From the IMG/VR virus record IMGVR_UViG_3300008339_000029, positions 1-64,000 of that record: a stretch of 64,000 nucleotides of DNA. The stretch is one strand, 5' to 3'. The stretch's first letter is position 1. Every line of letters begins with the position of its first letter. The notes under the pieces were generated by a model that saw nothing but the letters and a program-made list of their open reading frames with translations, searched no databases and was not told the DNA's origin. The position numbers and the translations under genes were made by a program. Positions 1 through 8,403 of the stretch are shown piece by piece. The stretch is from a virus.

Positions 1-1386
1 CATTTGATCACTCAGAAACGATGAAGAGTTGTCTAAAATTGTTGATTCCGTACATCTGTAAATTCTCGTTGTGGTTGCAAAATAAAAACTTTTTATACCT
101 GAAGCGGATCCATGTTGAACTGCCACTATCCTACCGTTGTTCAATAGTGAAATTGTACCTGTAACTAATAGCGGAGTAGTTCTCAATGACAATGCCCCAG
201 TTGCTCCATTGGCACTTGCTGGAGTCAATGAAGCTTTAACGTTGTATTTTACAAGTCTGGCGGTTGTGTTTGTTACTTCTGAATTCAATAAATAAACATT
301 ATGTTCTGTTGCACTTACAGGTTCATCCATACCTATTCCACCACCTAAAACACTCATGGCTGAATGCAAAGTATGGACACCGGAACCTGCGGTACTTGTA
401 TTAATAGGTGCTCCATTTATCGTTGCAGAAAGCGTAAAAGTATTTGCAGCCAATGAAGTTGAAGTCACATAATATGTAGTGTTCGCAACAAATCCCGTTG
501 GGAGGGCACCTGTGGTTGTAAAAAAAACGGCATCATTCAGCCTCAATCCGTGACTAACTAATGTAACAACACCCGGAGAAGCTTGAGATATAGTTACGGT
601 AGAAGGTGTAAAATCTTTCAATAGATATGAAGCCCTTATGTTGTCTGTTGTTGTTGATTCAGTTATATTGTTTCCACCTAGTGCGAATGTTGAATAATTT
701 AGACCCTTTATTATATATAATCCACCATTGTTTATAGTTGCATTTGTTTGTAAAAAATAAAGCCTGATTTCCTCTATGACATAAGATGAGCCTGCGGATA
801 CTGTAACAGTATTGCCTATGGTTAAACTTGTGTCTGAGGCAATTGCTGTAATTTCATACCAAGTGGATATTTGAGTTGGGTCGGTTGAACCGAATCCAAT
901 TCTTGCACCGACAGCAATCCTGTCAGTTTGAAAAGCTGTTCCTGACCCTGTTATGGTTGAAGATGTGGTTGCCGATACTGTTCCGCCTGTTGTTTCATAG
1001 ACATAAGTCCTAAACCCTCTTACGGTTTTACTACCGCCAAGTTGTGTTCCTTGCAATGTTATAAAACCTTTCCAAGTTGTTGTGTTGGCATTTAGGTCAT
1101 ATTCAAATAAACCGAATTGTCTCGTTGCGGCTGCAGTAACTGTGGTTGCCATAAAAACCCAGAATATATTATCCGACCATTTGTGAACATATGGATATGC
1201 ATATGTGGAACCTGCTACATCAGTTATATTTACCATACTTGTTGGCAATAGACTTATGTAATTATCTTGAGCGGTTGCTCCTGTAAATTGTTTGTACAAT
1301 GAACCTATCATTGTATAATCAGAATTGTAGGTTGTTATACCTGTGGTCGATCCTGTAAAAATATGTTCTACTGCTACTTTTGCCAT
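1..1386 (-). CDS. Phage structural protein, tail-associated (3' end beyond window)
   Basis: The reading frame opens with ATG at 1386 and stays open to base 1, so about 462 N-terminal residues are visible and the C-terminus lies outside. The protein is rich in Thr, Ser, Gly and Asn with predicted beta structure and has no signal peptide. Around residues 265-335 it has a segment (GVVTLVSHGL, then TTTGALPTGF, then TYYVTS) of the kind often annotated in phage structural proteins as an E1 FCCH-like domain; this is recognition from memory, not a search. It starts 1 nt after the stop of the tail-fibre segment and shares its strand with the fibre genes, so a fibre, neck or tail-surface role is inferred. 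Confidence 0.6.
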   Translation of the reverse strand, partial: MAKVAVEHIFTGSTTGITTYNSDYTMIGSLYKQFTGATAQDNYISLLPTSMVNITDVAGSTYAYPYVHKWSDNIFWVFMATTVTAAATRQFGLFEYDLNANTTTWKGFITLQGTQLGGSKTVRGFRTYVYETTGGTVSATTSSTITGSGTAFQTDRIAVGARIGFGSTDPTQISTWYEITAIASDTSLTIGNTVTVSAGSSYVIEEIRLYFLQTNATINNGGLYIIKGLNYSTFALGGNNITESTTTDNIRASYLLKDFTPSTVTISQASPGVVTLVSHGLRLNDAVFFTTTGALPTGFVANTTYYVTSTSLAANTFTLSATINGAPINTSTAGSGVHTLHSAMSVLGGGIGMDEPVSATEHNVYLLNSEVTNTTARLVKYNVKASLTPASANGATGALSLRTTPLLVTGTISLLNNGRIVAVQHGSASGIKSFYFATTTRIYRCTESTILDNSSSFLSDQM

Positions 1387-1387
1387 T

Positions 1388-2035
1388 TTATTTTTGAATT
1401 TTTAAAATTAATTGTACTCTTGTTAAAGTTTGTGCTGAAACTACATAAAAACCAAGAATTTCATCTTCATTGAATGTTGTTGAATTCCATCCGGATAAAT
1501 TCGAACTTTGATTTTTTATATTGTTGTTCAAATTTGGGTAACCTGAATTTATTATAGTATCTCCTGATGTAGGTGGATAATTTGCATAATCTGTTTTATA
1601 AATATCAATTTCGGTACTTCCTGAATTGTTTGATAATATAGTCCAAGACAGAATTGTACCGCTATAAGGTAAATAGACGAAAGATTTAAGTCCTGAACTT
1701 ATTGTTGCTGCACCACCAGTGTCTACTGTAAAGCTTAAAGTATCTATATTGGTTGAACTTGTTCCGGAACTACCTGAAGTTCCTGCTGCTCCTGAAGATC
1801 CTGATGAACCTGAACTTCCAGATTGACCAGATGATCCTGAACTACCTGATTCACCAGAAGAACCAGATGAACCTGAAAACCCTGAAGTTCCAGAGCTACC
1901 ACTTTCGCCAGAACTTCCAGAACTTCCAGATATACCAGAAGATCCAGAACTACCATCAAATCCAGAACTACCAGAAGAACCTGAGCTACCACTTTGACCA
2001 GAACTTCCCGAACTACCTGAAGAACCAGATACACC
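1388..2035 (-). pseudogene. C-terminal segment of collagen-like tail fibre, cut off by one in-frame TAA
   Basis: This 215-codon stretch continues the frame of the upstream 1421-residue fibre gene directly after its TAA (2036-2038). It has no internal stop and no in-frame ATG or GTG, so it lacks an obvious start of its own. It begins with about 90 residues of Gly-X-Ser repeat and ends in a beta-rich tip domain containing TYPE motifs such as DIYKTDYANYPPT and NQSSNLSGWN, a module I recognise from the C-termini of other phage tail proteins. It was almost certainly the end of the same fibre. It may be made by readthrough, be lost through a nonsense mutation, or reflect a one-base sequence error. 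Confidence 0.75.
1765..2035 (-). repeat. Collagen-like Gly-X-Ser repeat, block 3
   Basis: Tandem Gly-Ser-Ser, Gly-Gln-Ser, Gly-Glu-Ser and similar triplets occupy the start of the segment after the stop codon. The opposite strand reads as Pro-rich nonsense ORFs. Such triplets commonly form flexible or triple-helical stalks in phage fibres. Confidence 0.85.
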
Positions 2036-5000
2036 TTACTGACCTTCGTTTTTATAAAATGTGTTTCCAGAAACATCTACAACAACATATCTCGTTAGAG
2101 ATTCATCATTAGATAAATTAGCTACATTAAGTGTGTTTGTTGTAATGCCAGTAGAAGTTATTTGATTTATATTATATATATCAAAGCCACCAATTCCAAG
2201 ATCTCCTGTCATCTGCCTACCACCATCAACTAAAATGTATTGTTGATGATCATCTGATGTAAGACCTAAAAGATTTCCATGAACTGATGTGGCATTTACA
2301 CCACTGGATTTAAAACCAATTACAGGTCTTATATCTTCAATTTGAACAATTCCTGATTCACCATCTTTAATATAAATTGATGCTATAGAAACTACACCAT
2401 CTGTAAAAAAATCGGGAGGTATAGGTAAAGGTGCGTCTTCTGTTTCAATTAAAGTAGCATACTCGTTTTGACCAAGAACTAAAAAATATTCTTCATTTAT
2501 TCCATCGCCAACTACATACAAAGTATGTTTTGTGTAATAAGAGCTTGTAAGAGAAGATAGTGAATTTTGATTTGGATTGAATTGACTACTATTAACATAT
2601 GTTGTAGCACTTGTTGTGAATCCTGATCCATTATTCCAATACTGAGTAAAATTTATTGATGTTCCACCTGTAGGTAAAAAATTATTTTCTGATAACCAAT
2701 AGTTTCCTGTACTAACATCCAATGTAAATGCTGTAGTTCCAGTAGTTACAATTGAACCAGTTGAAAATACTGGGCCAAGTGCTTGCCTGTTAAATGAAGA
2801 TAATAAATTTGCTGTATGTTGTGCATTATATGGTGATTGATCAATTAATTCAATGCCTGTTGAATTTGTAACAACTCTACCCATTATTATACTATAGAAT
2901 GGATCAGGTAATCCAGAATTAGCGACTAAAGAACCATTATTGGAAATATAAATATAATTATTTGTATTTGCAGACAATGTTATTTGATTATTATTCCAAT
3001 CATATCTTTTTATAATACTATTATCAATTTGATCTGCTACATATCCAAACCCTGATGTGGTGTTTATTGTTAAACCACTAACTATTGTAATTGTACCTCC
3101 GTTTAGAAGGCCCATTGAACTACTTTGAAAAATTAATGTTGAAGCATCCGTATGTGTTCCATCTGAAAATGTAACTGATATTTTTCTTGTAATATCATTT
3201 TCCCCATCTACATCATCAAGAAAATTCCAAAACACATTATTGCTTACATTATATATTTTAGTATGATCAGATATACCTTGATATCTAAAGGATGCAGCAG
3301 GGTTTAGAATTTCAATATCGTAGGTGATAGAATTGTGAATCATTGAACCTACAATCCTAGCAACTGGACCACCACCGGAATTAGGAATTTCAAACGACTT
3401 ATTCCAATCTTGAATATCTAAATTGCCAGCTTCAAGTTCAGCTTGATCTGAAAGTTTTATTGCTGTAGAACCAGTCAATTGAGCACCTTCAAATTCACCT
3501 GTGTATAAATTAAGTCTTGCACCTAAACCATCTGCACTATTACCAATCACATTATCATAGGTTGGAAAAAGATAATAGTTTTCCATATTGGCTAATGCCG
3601 AAAATGAATTTGTCGCATCTACACGAACTCCATAGGTAAAATCTCCATTAAAATCCATGTATTCACCATAGAATTTTGTGTCTTGGGTGGAAGATTTTAC
3701 CCATACACCTATATCACAATCGTAAACAGAAATTTTGTGAGCTTGTGCAAAATCCCCTATATCGTCAACATATATAGCAGAATAACTAGAACCAGCACCT
3801 GATAAACTTAAAAAAGATATTTCATTATTTATTCCTAATTTTATAATATGCTGTGAAGTAGAATTAGGAAAAATTTGTGTGGTTTGTATGTTGCTACCTA
3901 CAATACTGACATAAGGTTTAGATGTAAGATCAATTTCATTTTCAAAAAACTCACCCGGACCGACAGAAACCACAAACCTATTACTGCTAGAACTTCCTGT
4001 AATCCAATCTACAGCAGATTTAATAGATGAAAAATCTCCTCCTTTTTTTGCAACTATAATTCTTTTTGGGTCTTGATTAACTTCGTATAAAGGAGCATTA
4101 ATTGGTATTTCGGTTTTTAAAAATGTATCAGCTCCATCTATATGTCCAGTTGCTGAAGGATGTTCTACAATTATATCCTTTGTGTTATTTTCAAAATTTA
4201 AAGCACTTCCATATATACTAGGGGATGATCCTGTATTAGGAGCATAAATAGCTGTAGCCCATCTTTGGAAATTTACAGCAGTCAATCTTAAAGAAGCTCC
4301 ATTTTCAACCCAGAAACCGGTACCAGCTGCAGCACCGACAGCTTTTGTTAATAAACAACCATTAACAATAAAAGCACAGCTTGGTGCATCAGCTTTTGCA
4401 AAAATCAATCCTGTTGTAGTAGTTACACCACCATTAGTTGAAGTGACGTTTCTTAGTTGCATTCTGCCAATACCAGTACCGTCATTTGTTACTACAAAGC
4501 CGATAGTAAAAGGATAACCACCATATTTTACATTAGAACATTGCATTATGCAATTTCCACCACCAGTACCGACTGTTTTAGCGTGTGTGTAGTTTTCGCC
4601 GAATCTGACGTTTTCTACATATGAAATTGCATTTAATTGTGGAGTGGTCGAAGAAGAATATATGATAGCAGATGTTCCAGAAGCAGTAGAACCTTGAATT
4701 TGCATGTCTGAAATCATAGATTGATCTGCCATGAAAAAAACTGTATTCGCAGAATTACTTGCTTCTACAATTGTTGCAGTACTATTGCTTCCTCTTACTG
4801 TGATCCAAGATTTCATAATAATTGGATCTTCGTAGTACAAGCCCGGATAAACTCTAACTTCCCATGGATTATCTTCAGTTGCTCCAGTAATACTATCGAC
4901 TGCTAATTTTATTGAATTAAAATCTACATTACTACCACTGAGACCAACTGTGACATAATTTTCTATATCACCTACTAAACTATAAAAAGTTGTAGCTGAA

Positions 5001-6301
5001 ATTGTGCCTGTAATAAATGTATTGCCAGAAATATATAATTGTTGACCATCATATGTAAGTCCAGATTGAGCAATTGCAGTATCTGTTGTGTTATCAGATA
5101 CTAATACTCTATAATTAGCAGGACTTTGAATGGCAGTAAAACCTGTACCAGATGATCCTGATGTACCAGAACTACCAGATGAACCAGATTCTCCAGAAAT
5201 ACCTGATGAACCAGAACTTCCGTTTGCACCAGATGATCCAGAACTTCCACTTAATCCTGCTCCTCCTGATGAACCTGAACTACCATTAACTCCAGAACTA
5301 CCATTTATACCAGAACTTCCGTTTATTCCAGAGCTACCATTTATTCCTGATGAACCAGATGTTCCATCATTTCCGTTGTTGCCAGAAGTACCAGAAGTAC
5401 CAGAAGTTCCAGCTGAACCATCAGTTCCTGATACACCAGAAGATCCAGAACTTCCAGATTCCCCCGAAGTTCCTGAAGTACCATTTAATCCATTAAATAC
5501 ATATGATATAGAGAATTGTTCTCCTTGTATGGTACTTAAATCGCTATTTATTAAAGTAAGATCAAAATCAAAATAAGTTCCATGATCTGTAGAGCCAGCA
5601 ATTGTGTATAATCCATAATTTGATGGATTTGTGACATTCGTAATTTTAAAATAAACTAAGTTTCCTGTAACCCTTTTTAAAACATCAATAGTCTCTAACC
5701 AATCATATGAATCATTCGAGTTTATATCTAGTGTACTTATGCTAATTCTAGTTACAGTACTAAACTTGACTTCATTTAGTATAAAATTTTGGTTTCCGGG
5801 GTTATTTGGAGCTTCTAGATCAGTTCTATAAAACCATCTTAAGCTATTAGAACCATCAAGACCATTGATACCTGATGTTCCAGATGAGCCAGAAGAACCA
5901 GAACTACCGCTAGAACCTCGACTCCCGGAACTTCCATTTGTACCAGACGTTCCAGACGAACCAGAGCTACCATTTATGCCCGAAGAACCTGAACTACCAT
6001 TTATTCCAGAACTTCCTGATGAGCCTGAACTTCCGTTTCTTCCTGACGAACCAGCTGATCCAGAAGTACCTGATCCTGTTACTAATGCCCAAGAAGCATT
6101 TCCGAAAGCATCAGATTTAAGAAAATAACCATCTTGTGGGGAATCTTCGAATTTAAAACCATTTGAAACCGTCAGTCCTGATGTAAATTGAGGGTTTTCT
6201 GGAATGTCACCACCAATTCTATAAACAATACCAGTATCCAAATCAGATTGTAATACATAATTAAATGAATCTTTAATAAGTTGATTTGAAATATCTGACA
6301 T
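2036..6301 (-). CDS. Collagen-like, beta-helix tail fibre / tail spike
   Basis: This 1421-residue protein is a likely receptor-binding fibre. In order it has an N-terminal attachment region (1-74), a first Gly-X-Ser block (about 75-149), a beta spacer, a second Gly-X-Ser block (about 267-390), and two pectate-lyase-like right-handed beta-helix regions (about 430-690 and 746-1010). Each beta-helix opens with a similar phrase (DFNSIKLAVDSITG and DFSSIKSAVDWITG). Near 1348-1376 it has the tail-fibre signature DDHQQYILVDGG followed by MTGDLGIGGFDI. It ends at a TAA, after which the same frame continues into another Gly-X-Ser block. An ATATTTATT box lies just upstream. Enzymatic activity on host glycans is possible but no catalytic residues were identified. 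Confidence 0.85.
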   Translation of the reverse strand: MSDISNQLIKDSFNYVLQSDLDTGIVYRIGGDIPENPQFTSGLTVSNGFKFEDSPQDGYFLKSDAFGNASWALVTGSGTSGSAGSSGRNGSSGSSGSSGINGSSGSSGINGSSGSSGTSGTNGSSGSRGSSGSSGSSGSSGTSGINGLDGSNSLRWFYRTDLEAPNNPGNQNFILNEVKFSTVTRISISTLDINSNDSYDWLETIDVLKRVTGNLVYFKITNVTNPSNYGLYTIAGSTDHGTYFDFDLTLINSDLSTIQGEQFSISYVFNGLNGTSGTSGESGSSGSSGVSGTDGSAGTSGTSGTSGNNGNDGTSGSSGINGSSGINGSSGINGSSGVNGSSGSSGGAGLSGSSGSSGANGSSGSSGISGESGSSGSSGTSGSSGTGFTAIQSPANYRVLVSDNTTDTAIAQSGLTYDGQQLYISGNTFITGTISATTFYSLVGDIENYVTVGLSGSNVDFNSIKLAVDSITGATEDNPWEVRVYPGLYYEDPIIMKSWITVRGSNSTATIVEASNSANTVFFMADQSMISDMQIQGSTASGTSAIIYSSSTTPQLNAISYVENVRFGENYTHAKTVGTGGGNCIMQCSNVKYGGYPFTIGFVVTNDGTGIGRMQLRNVTSTNGGVTTTTGLIFAKADAPSCAFIVNGCLLTKAVGAAAGTGFWVENGASLRLTAVNFQRWATAIYAPNTGSSPSIYGSALNFENNTKDIIVEHPSATGHIDGADTFLKTEIPINAPLYEVNQDPKRIIVAKKGGDFSSIKSAVDWITGSSSSNRFVVSVGPGEFFENEIDLTSKPYVSIVGSNIQTTQIFPNSTSQHIIKLGINNEISFLSLSGAGSSYSAIYVDDIGDFAQAHKISVYDCDIGVWVKSSTQDTKFYGEYMDFNGDFTYGVRVDATNSFSALANMENYYLFPTYDNVIGNSADGLGARLNLYTGEFEGAQLTGSTAIKLSDQAELEAGNLDIQDWNKSFEIPNSGGGPVARIVGSMIHNSITYDIEILNPAASFRYQGISDHTKIYNVSNNVFWNFLDDVDGENDITRKISVTFSDGTHTDASTLIFQSSSMGLLNGGTITIVSGLTINTTSGFGYVADQIDNSIIKRYDWNNNQITLSANTNNYIYISNNGSLVANSGLPDPFYSIIMGRVVTNSTGIELIDQSPYNAQHTANLLSSFNRQALGPVFSTGSIVTTGTTAFTLDVSTGNYWLSENNFLPTGGTSINFTQYWNNGSGFTTSATTYVNSSQFNPNQNSLSSLTSSYYTKHTLYVVGDGINEEYFLVLGQNEYATLIETEDAPLPIPPDFFTDGVVSIASIYIKDGESGIVQIEDIRPVIGFKSSGVNATSVHGNLLGLTSDDHQQYILVDGGRQMTGDLGIGGFDIYNINQITSTGITTNTLNVANLSNDESLTRYVVVDVSGNTFYKNEGQ
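5140..5490 (-). repeat. Collagen-like Gly-X-Ser repeat, block 2
   Basis: A long run of Gly-X-Ser and Gly-X-Y triplets (GSS, GIN, GTS, GES) lies between the spacer and the first beta-helix of the tail fibre. Boundaries are approximate. Confidence 0.85.
5850..6078 (-). repeat. Collagen-like Gly-X-Ser repeat, block 1
   Basis: The first Gly-X-Ser triplet block of the tail fibre follows its N-terminal domain. Boundaries are approximate. Confidence 0.85.
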
Positions 6302-6322
6302 ATTAGTTGTAAAACTTTAAAA

Positions 6323-6330
6323 TAAATATA
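6323..6330 (-). promoter_or_regulatory. TATATTTA box upstream of the tail fibre
   Basis: On the minus strand the sequence reads TATATTTATTTT about 22 nt before the fibre start codon. The same box precedes many plus- and minus-strand genes here, so I read it as a phage promoter element. No transcript data support it. Confidence 0.45.
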
Positions 6331-6354
6331 GAAATAATACTAAAAAAGGAAATT

Positions 6355-6609
6355 TTAATTCATTGTTCCTTGTTTTGAAATCCATTCATCTGATGAAAGT
6401 ATTTCCAAAATCTGTATCTGATTATAAGGGCCTTCTTTTGTTATTAATGCAGATATAAAATCAGGTTCTTGATTATTTTCCCATTTTATAAAAGTTTTAG
6501 AACCATCAGAACTATATCTTAATGTATCTATTGAATTTTCACAAATTTGTTCAAAATCAATCTTATTTAACTCTGAAACATTTATTATTAAATAATTTCT
6601 ATTTTCCAT
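6355..6609 (-). CDS. Small hypothetical protein in tail-fibre operon
   Basis: This 84-residue protein matches no family I recognise. It is soluble, mixed alpha/beta and mildly acidic, without signal or membrane segments. Its ATG overlaps the stop of the upstream LamG gene by one base (TAATG), so the two are translationally coupled. Its place between two fibre genes suggests a small accessory or assembly factor for the fibres, which is inference from position only. Confidence 0.7.
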   Translation of the reverse strand: MENRNYLIINVSELNKIDFEQICENSIDTLRYSSDGSKTFIKWENNQEPDFISALITKEGPYNQIQILEILSSDEWISKQGTMN

Positions 6610-8306
6610 TATATAAATCTATAATTTAGTGATTGATAATTTTGATTAACTTGTGTTGATGTTAATTCAGTATTATAAAATGAAGCATAAGCTATATTTC
6701 CATTGAAATAAAAACCATTAGCACCTGTCCAAGCTGCACTATAGCCTGCTCCTAAAAAATAATAATAAGTCGCTGAATAATTATTTTGTGTTTTAGAAAT
6801 AGTACCAATCAAATTATTATCTAAATATGTTTTATGTGATGTTGATGCGAATGTTACAACAATATTATGCCAATTACCATCATTAACAGAAGTAACTGAA
6901 GTTGTTGAATTTGATACTGATCCACCCCAAAAACAAGATGTAACTATTTTTCCAGAAGAATTAATATAGATAGCAGGAACATAACCCGAGGCAGAAGAAG
7001 GGTTTGTTGTATTTTGTTGTCCAAATAAAGTTCCTCCAGCTGTAGTTGTTTTAAACCAAATAGATACACTAAAAGGTGTTCCCGCATCGTGGTTGAAAAA
7101 GTTTGCTGGTAATGAAACATAATCATTTGCACCATCAAATACAATGCTTCCACCATTAGATAAATTAAATGTTGGCCCATTTGTCAAAGTACCATTATTC
7201 TGAACAGATGAAACTGTGCTTTTCCATAATGTTCCGATTTGAGGGTAAGATAAAACATTACCTGCATCTAGATTAAGAATTAATCCATTAGTTTCAACTC
7301 CAACTGGAACTGCATGAGCATTATAGTTCTGTAGAATTTCTGTTGAATTTAAAGATCTATTATAAATTTTAGAATTTAACAAATTACCATCAATATAATC
7401 TGTAGTATCCCATCTTCTCATTAATCTACCACCGGCACCAGAAGATAGGGCGGTTGTCAAAGTTGATGCGGAAGAATAATATTTACCATCAACATAAAAA
7501 AATAATTGTGAGCCATTATAGGTTACTGAATAATGATACCATTGGTCTGTTGTGGGTGTAAAGCCAGCTGATGGTAATTGCCAAGATCCATTAAAAAATC
7601 CTCCATATATTTTACCATCCCAAGGAGCATTTAAATATCCTATAGCATAATTTACATAATTTCCTGAAGGTCCGGGAAAAGTATTAGTTATAAATGTAGG
7701 ATAAGCATTTGAAACAGGAGTAGAATTTTGTTTAGCCCAAACTTCAACTGTAAAATTATTTAAATTACCTAAATCATTAAAAGTTGCATAATTACTACTT
7801 GAAGAAGCAAAATTTATATATGAACTTCTACCTGATAAAACATATGTTGGAGAGTTTAATAAAGTAACATTGAATCCACTATAACTTAAATCAGTCCAAG
7901 TTGTTCCGCTTCCACAGTATGAGGGTAAAAAATTAGAATCAACCATTAATCTTAATCCGTTTGTTACTATGTCTGGATAATCTTTATTGACACATATTAT
8001 ATCTGATTGTCCAACATACCAAGCTGCAGCTTGGCTAAATGTTGTATGATTAATTCCTGATATATAATTTGTCAGTGTAATAAATTCTAAATCATTTCCC
8101 GGACAAAATATTGATGGTCCTTGAGAAATTTTATTAACATAAATAGTATATCCACTAGCTTTTGGAGTTATGCCATTCCAAAAACCTGTTGAGCTAGTTG
8201 GACCGTATGCTGCAAGAGAATTAATTCCCAGTGCAAAATTTTTAGCCTTAACTGCATTATTTACTTGAGAAGTGCTGTATTTTATTTTATTTGGGGGAAT
8301 TGGCAT
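6609..8306 (-). CDS. Phage adhesin with two LamG / concanavalin-like domains
   Basis: The 565-residue protein carries two jelly-roll domains of the LamG/concanavalin A-like type. The first is about residues 175-330 (FTVEVWAKQN, WYHYSVTYNGSQLFFYVDG, GNLLNSKIYNRSLNSTEIL). The second is about 390-560 (FSVSIWFKTTTAGGTLF, NWHNIVVTFAS, GNIAYASFYNTELTSTQV). Such domains bind carbohydrates and are common in Bacteroidota surface proteins and in phage tail adhesins. There is no signal peptide, as expected for a virion part. It probably contacts host surface glycans together with the fibre gene downstream. A TATTTATT box lies upstream at about 8322-8330 on the minus strand. Confidence 0.75.
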   Translation of the reverse strand: MPIPPNKIKYSTSQVNNAVKAKNFALGINSLAAYGPTSSTGFWNGITPKASGYTIYVNKISQGPSIFCPGNDLEFITLTNYISGINHTTFSQAAAWYVGQSDIICVNKDYPDIVTNGLRLMVDSNFLPSYCGSGTTWTDLSYSGFNVTLLNSPTYVLSGRSSYINFASSSSNYATFNDLGNLNNFTVEVWAKQNSTPVSNAYPTFITNTFPGPSGNYVNYAIGYLNAPWDGKIYGGFFNGSWQLPSAGFTPTTDQWYHYSVTYNGSQLFFYVDGKYYSSASTLTTALSSGAGGRLMRRWDTTDYIDGNLLNSKIYNRSLNSTEILQNYNAHAVPVGVETNGLILNLDAGNVLSYPQIGTLWKSTVSSVQNNGTLTNGPTFNLSNGGSIVFDGANDYVSLPANFFNHDAGTPFSVSIWFKTTTAGGTLFGQQNTTNPSSASGYVPAIYINSSGKIVTSCFWGGSVSNSTTSVTSVNDGNWHNIVVTFASTSHKTYLDNNLIGTISKTQNNYSATYYYFLGAGYSAAWTGANGFYFNGNIAYASFYNTELTSTQVNQNYQSLNYRFI

Positions 8307-8368
8307 TAAAATAGTTTTATAATAAATATTTTTATTTTAAAAAAATAGAAAAAATTATAATTTTATTG

Positions 8369-8376
8369 TATCTTTG
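8369..8376 (+). promoter_or_regulatory. Host-type -7 element (TATCTTTG) before the DnaE gene
   Basis: TATCTTTG matches the Bacteroidota -7 consensus TAnnTTTG and lies 27 nt before the ATG of the polymerase gene. The same octamer is found 31 nt before the SNF2 helicase. No clear -33 TTG is seen upstream. Confidence 0.5.
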
Positions 8377-8403
8377 AAAGTCCATTGATATTTAAATATA
8401 ATT

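Noticed and set aside
2036-2038. Recoding of TAA as a sense codon in this phage
   Set aside because: TAA ends dozens of intact genes here, TAG ends uvsX and TGA ends others, so a global code change is excluded; only local readthrough or mutation remains.
1744-2112. Overlapping ORFs on both strands, Val/Leu/Gln- and Asn/Gln-rich
   Set aside because: They are alternative frames of the Gly-X-Ser repeat; their composition is periodic nonsense and the repeat frame has the convincing protein.
5130-6128. Plus-strand ORFs with PELPxxPDEP repeats
   Set aside because: They are the antisense reading of the Gly-X-Ser collagen-like blocks of the tail fibre.
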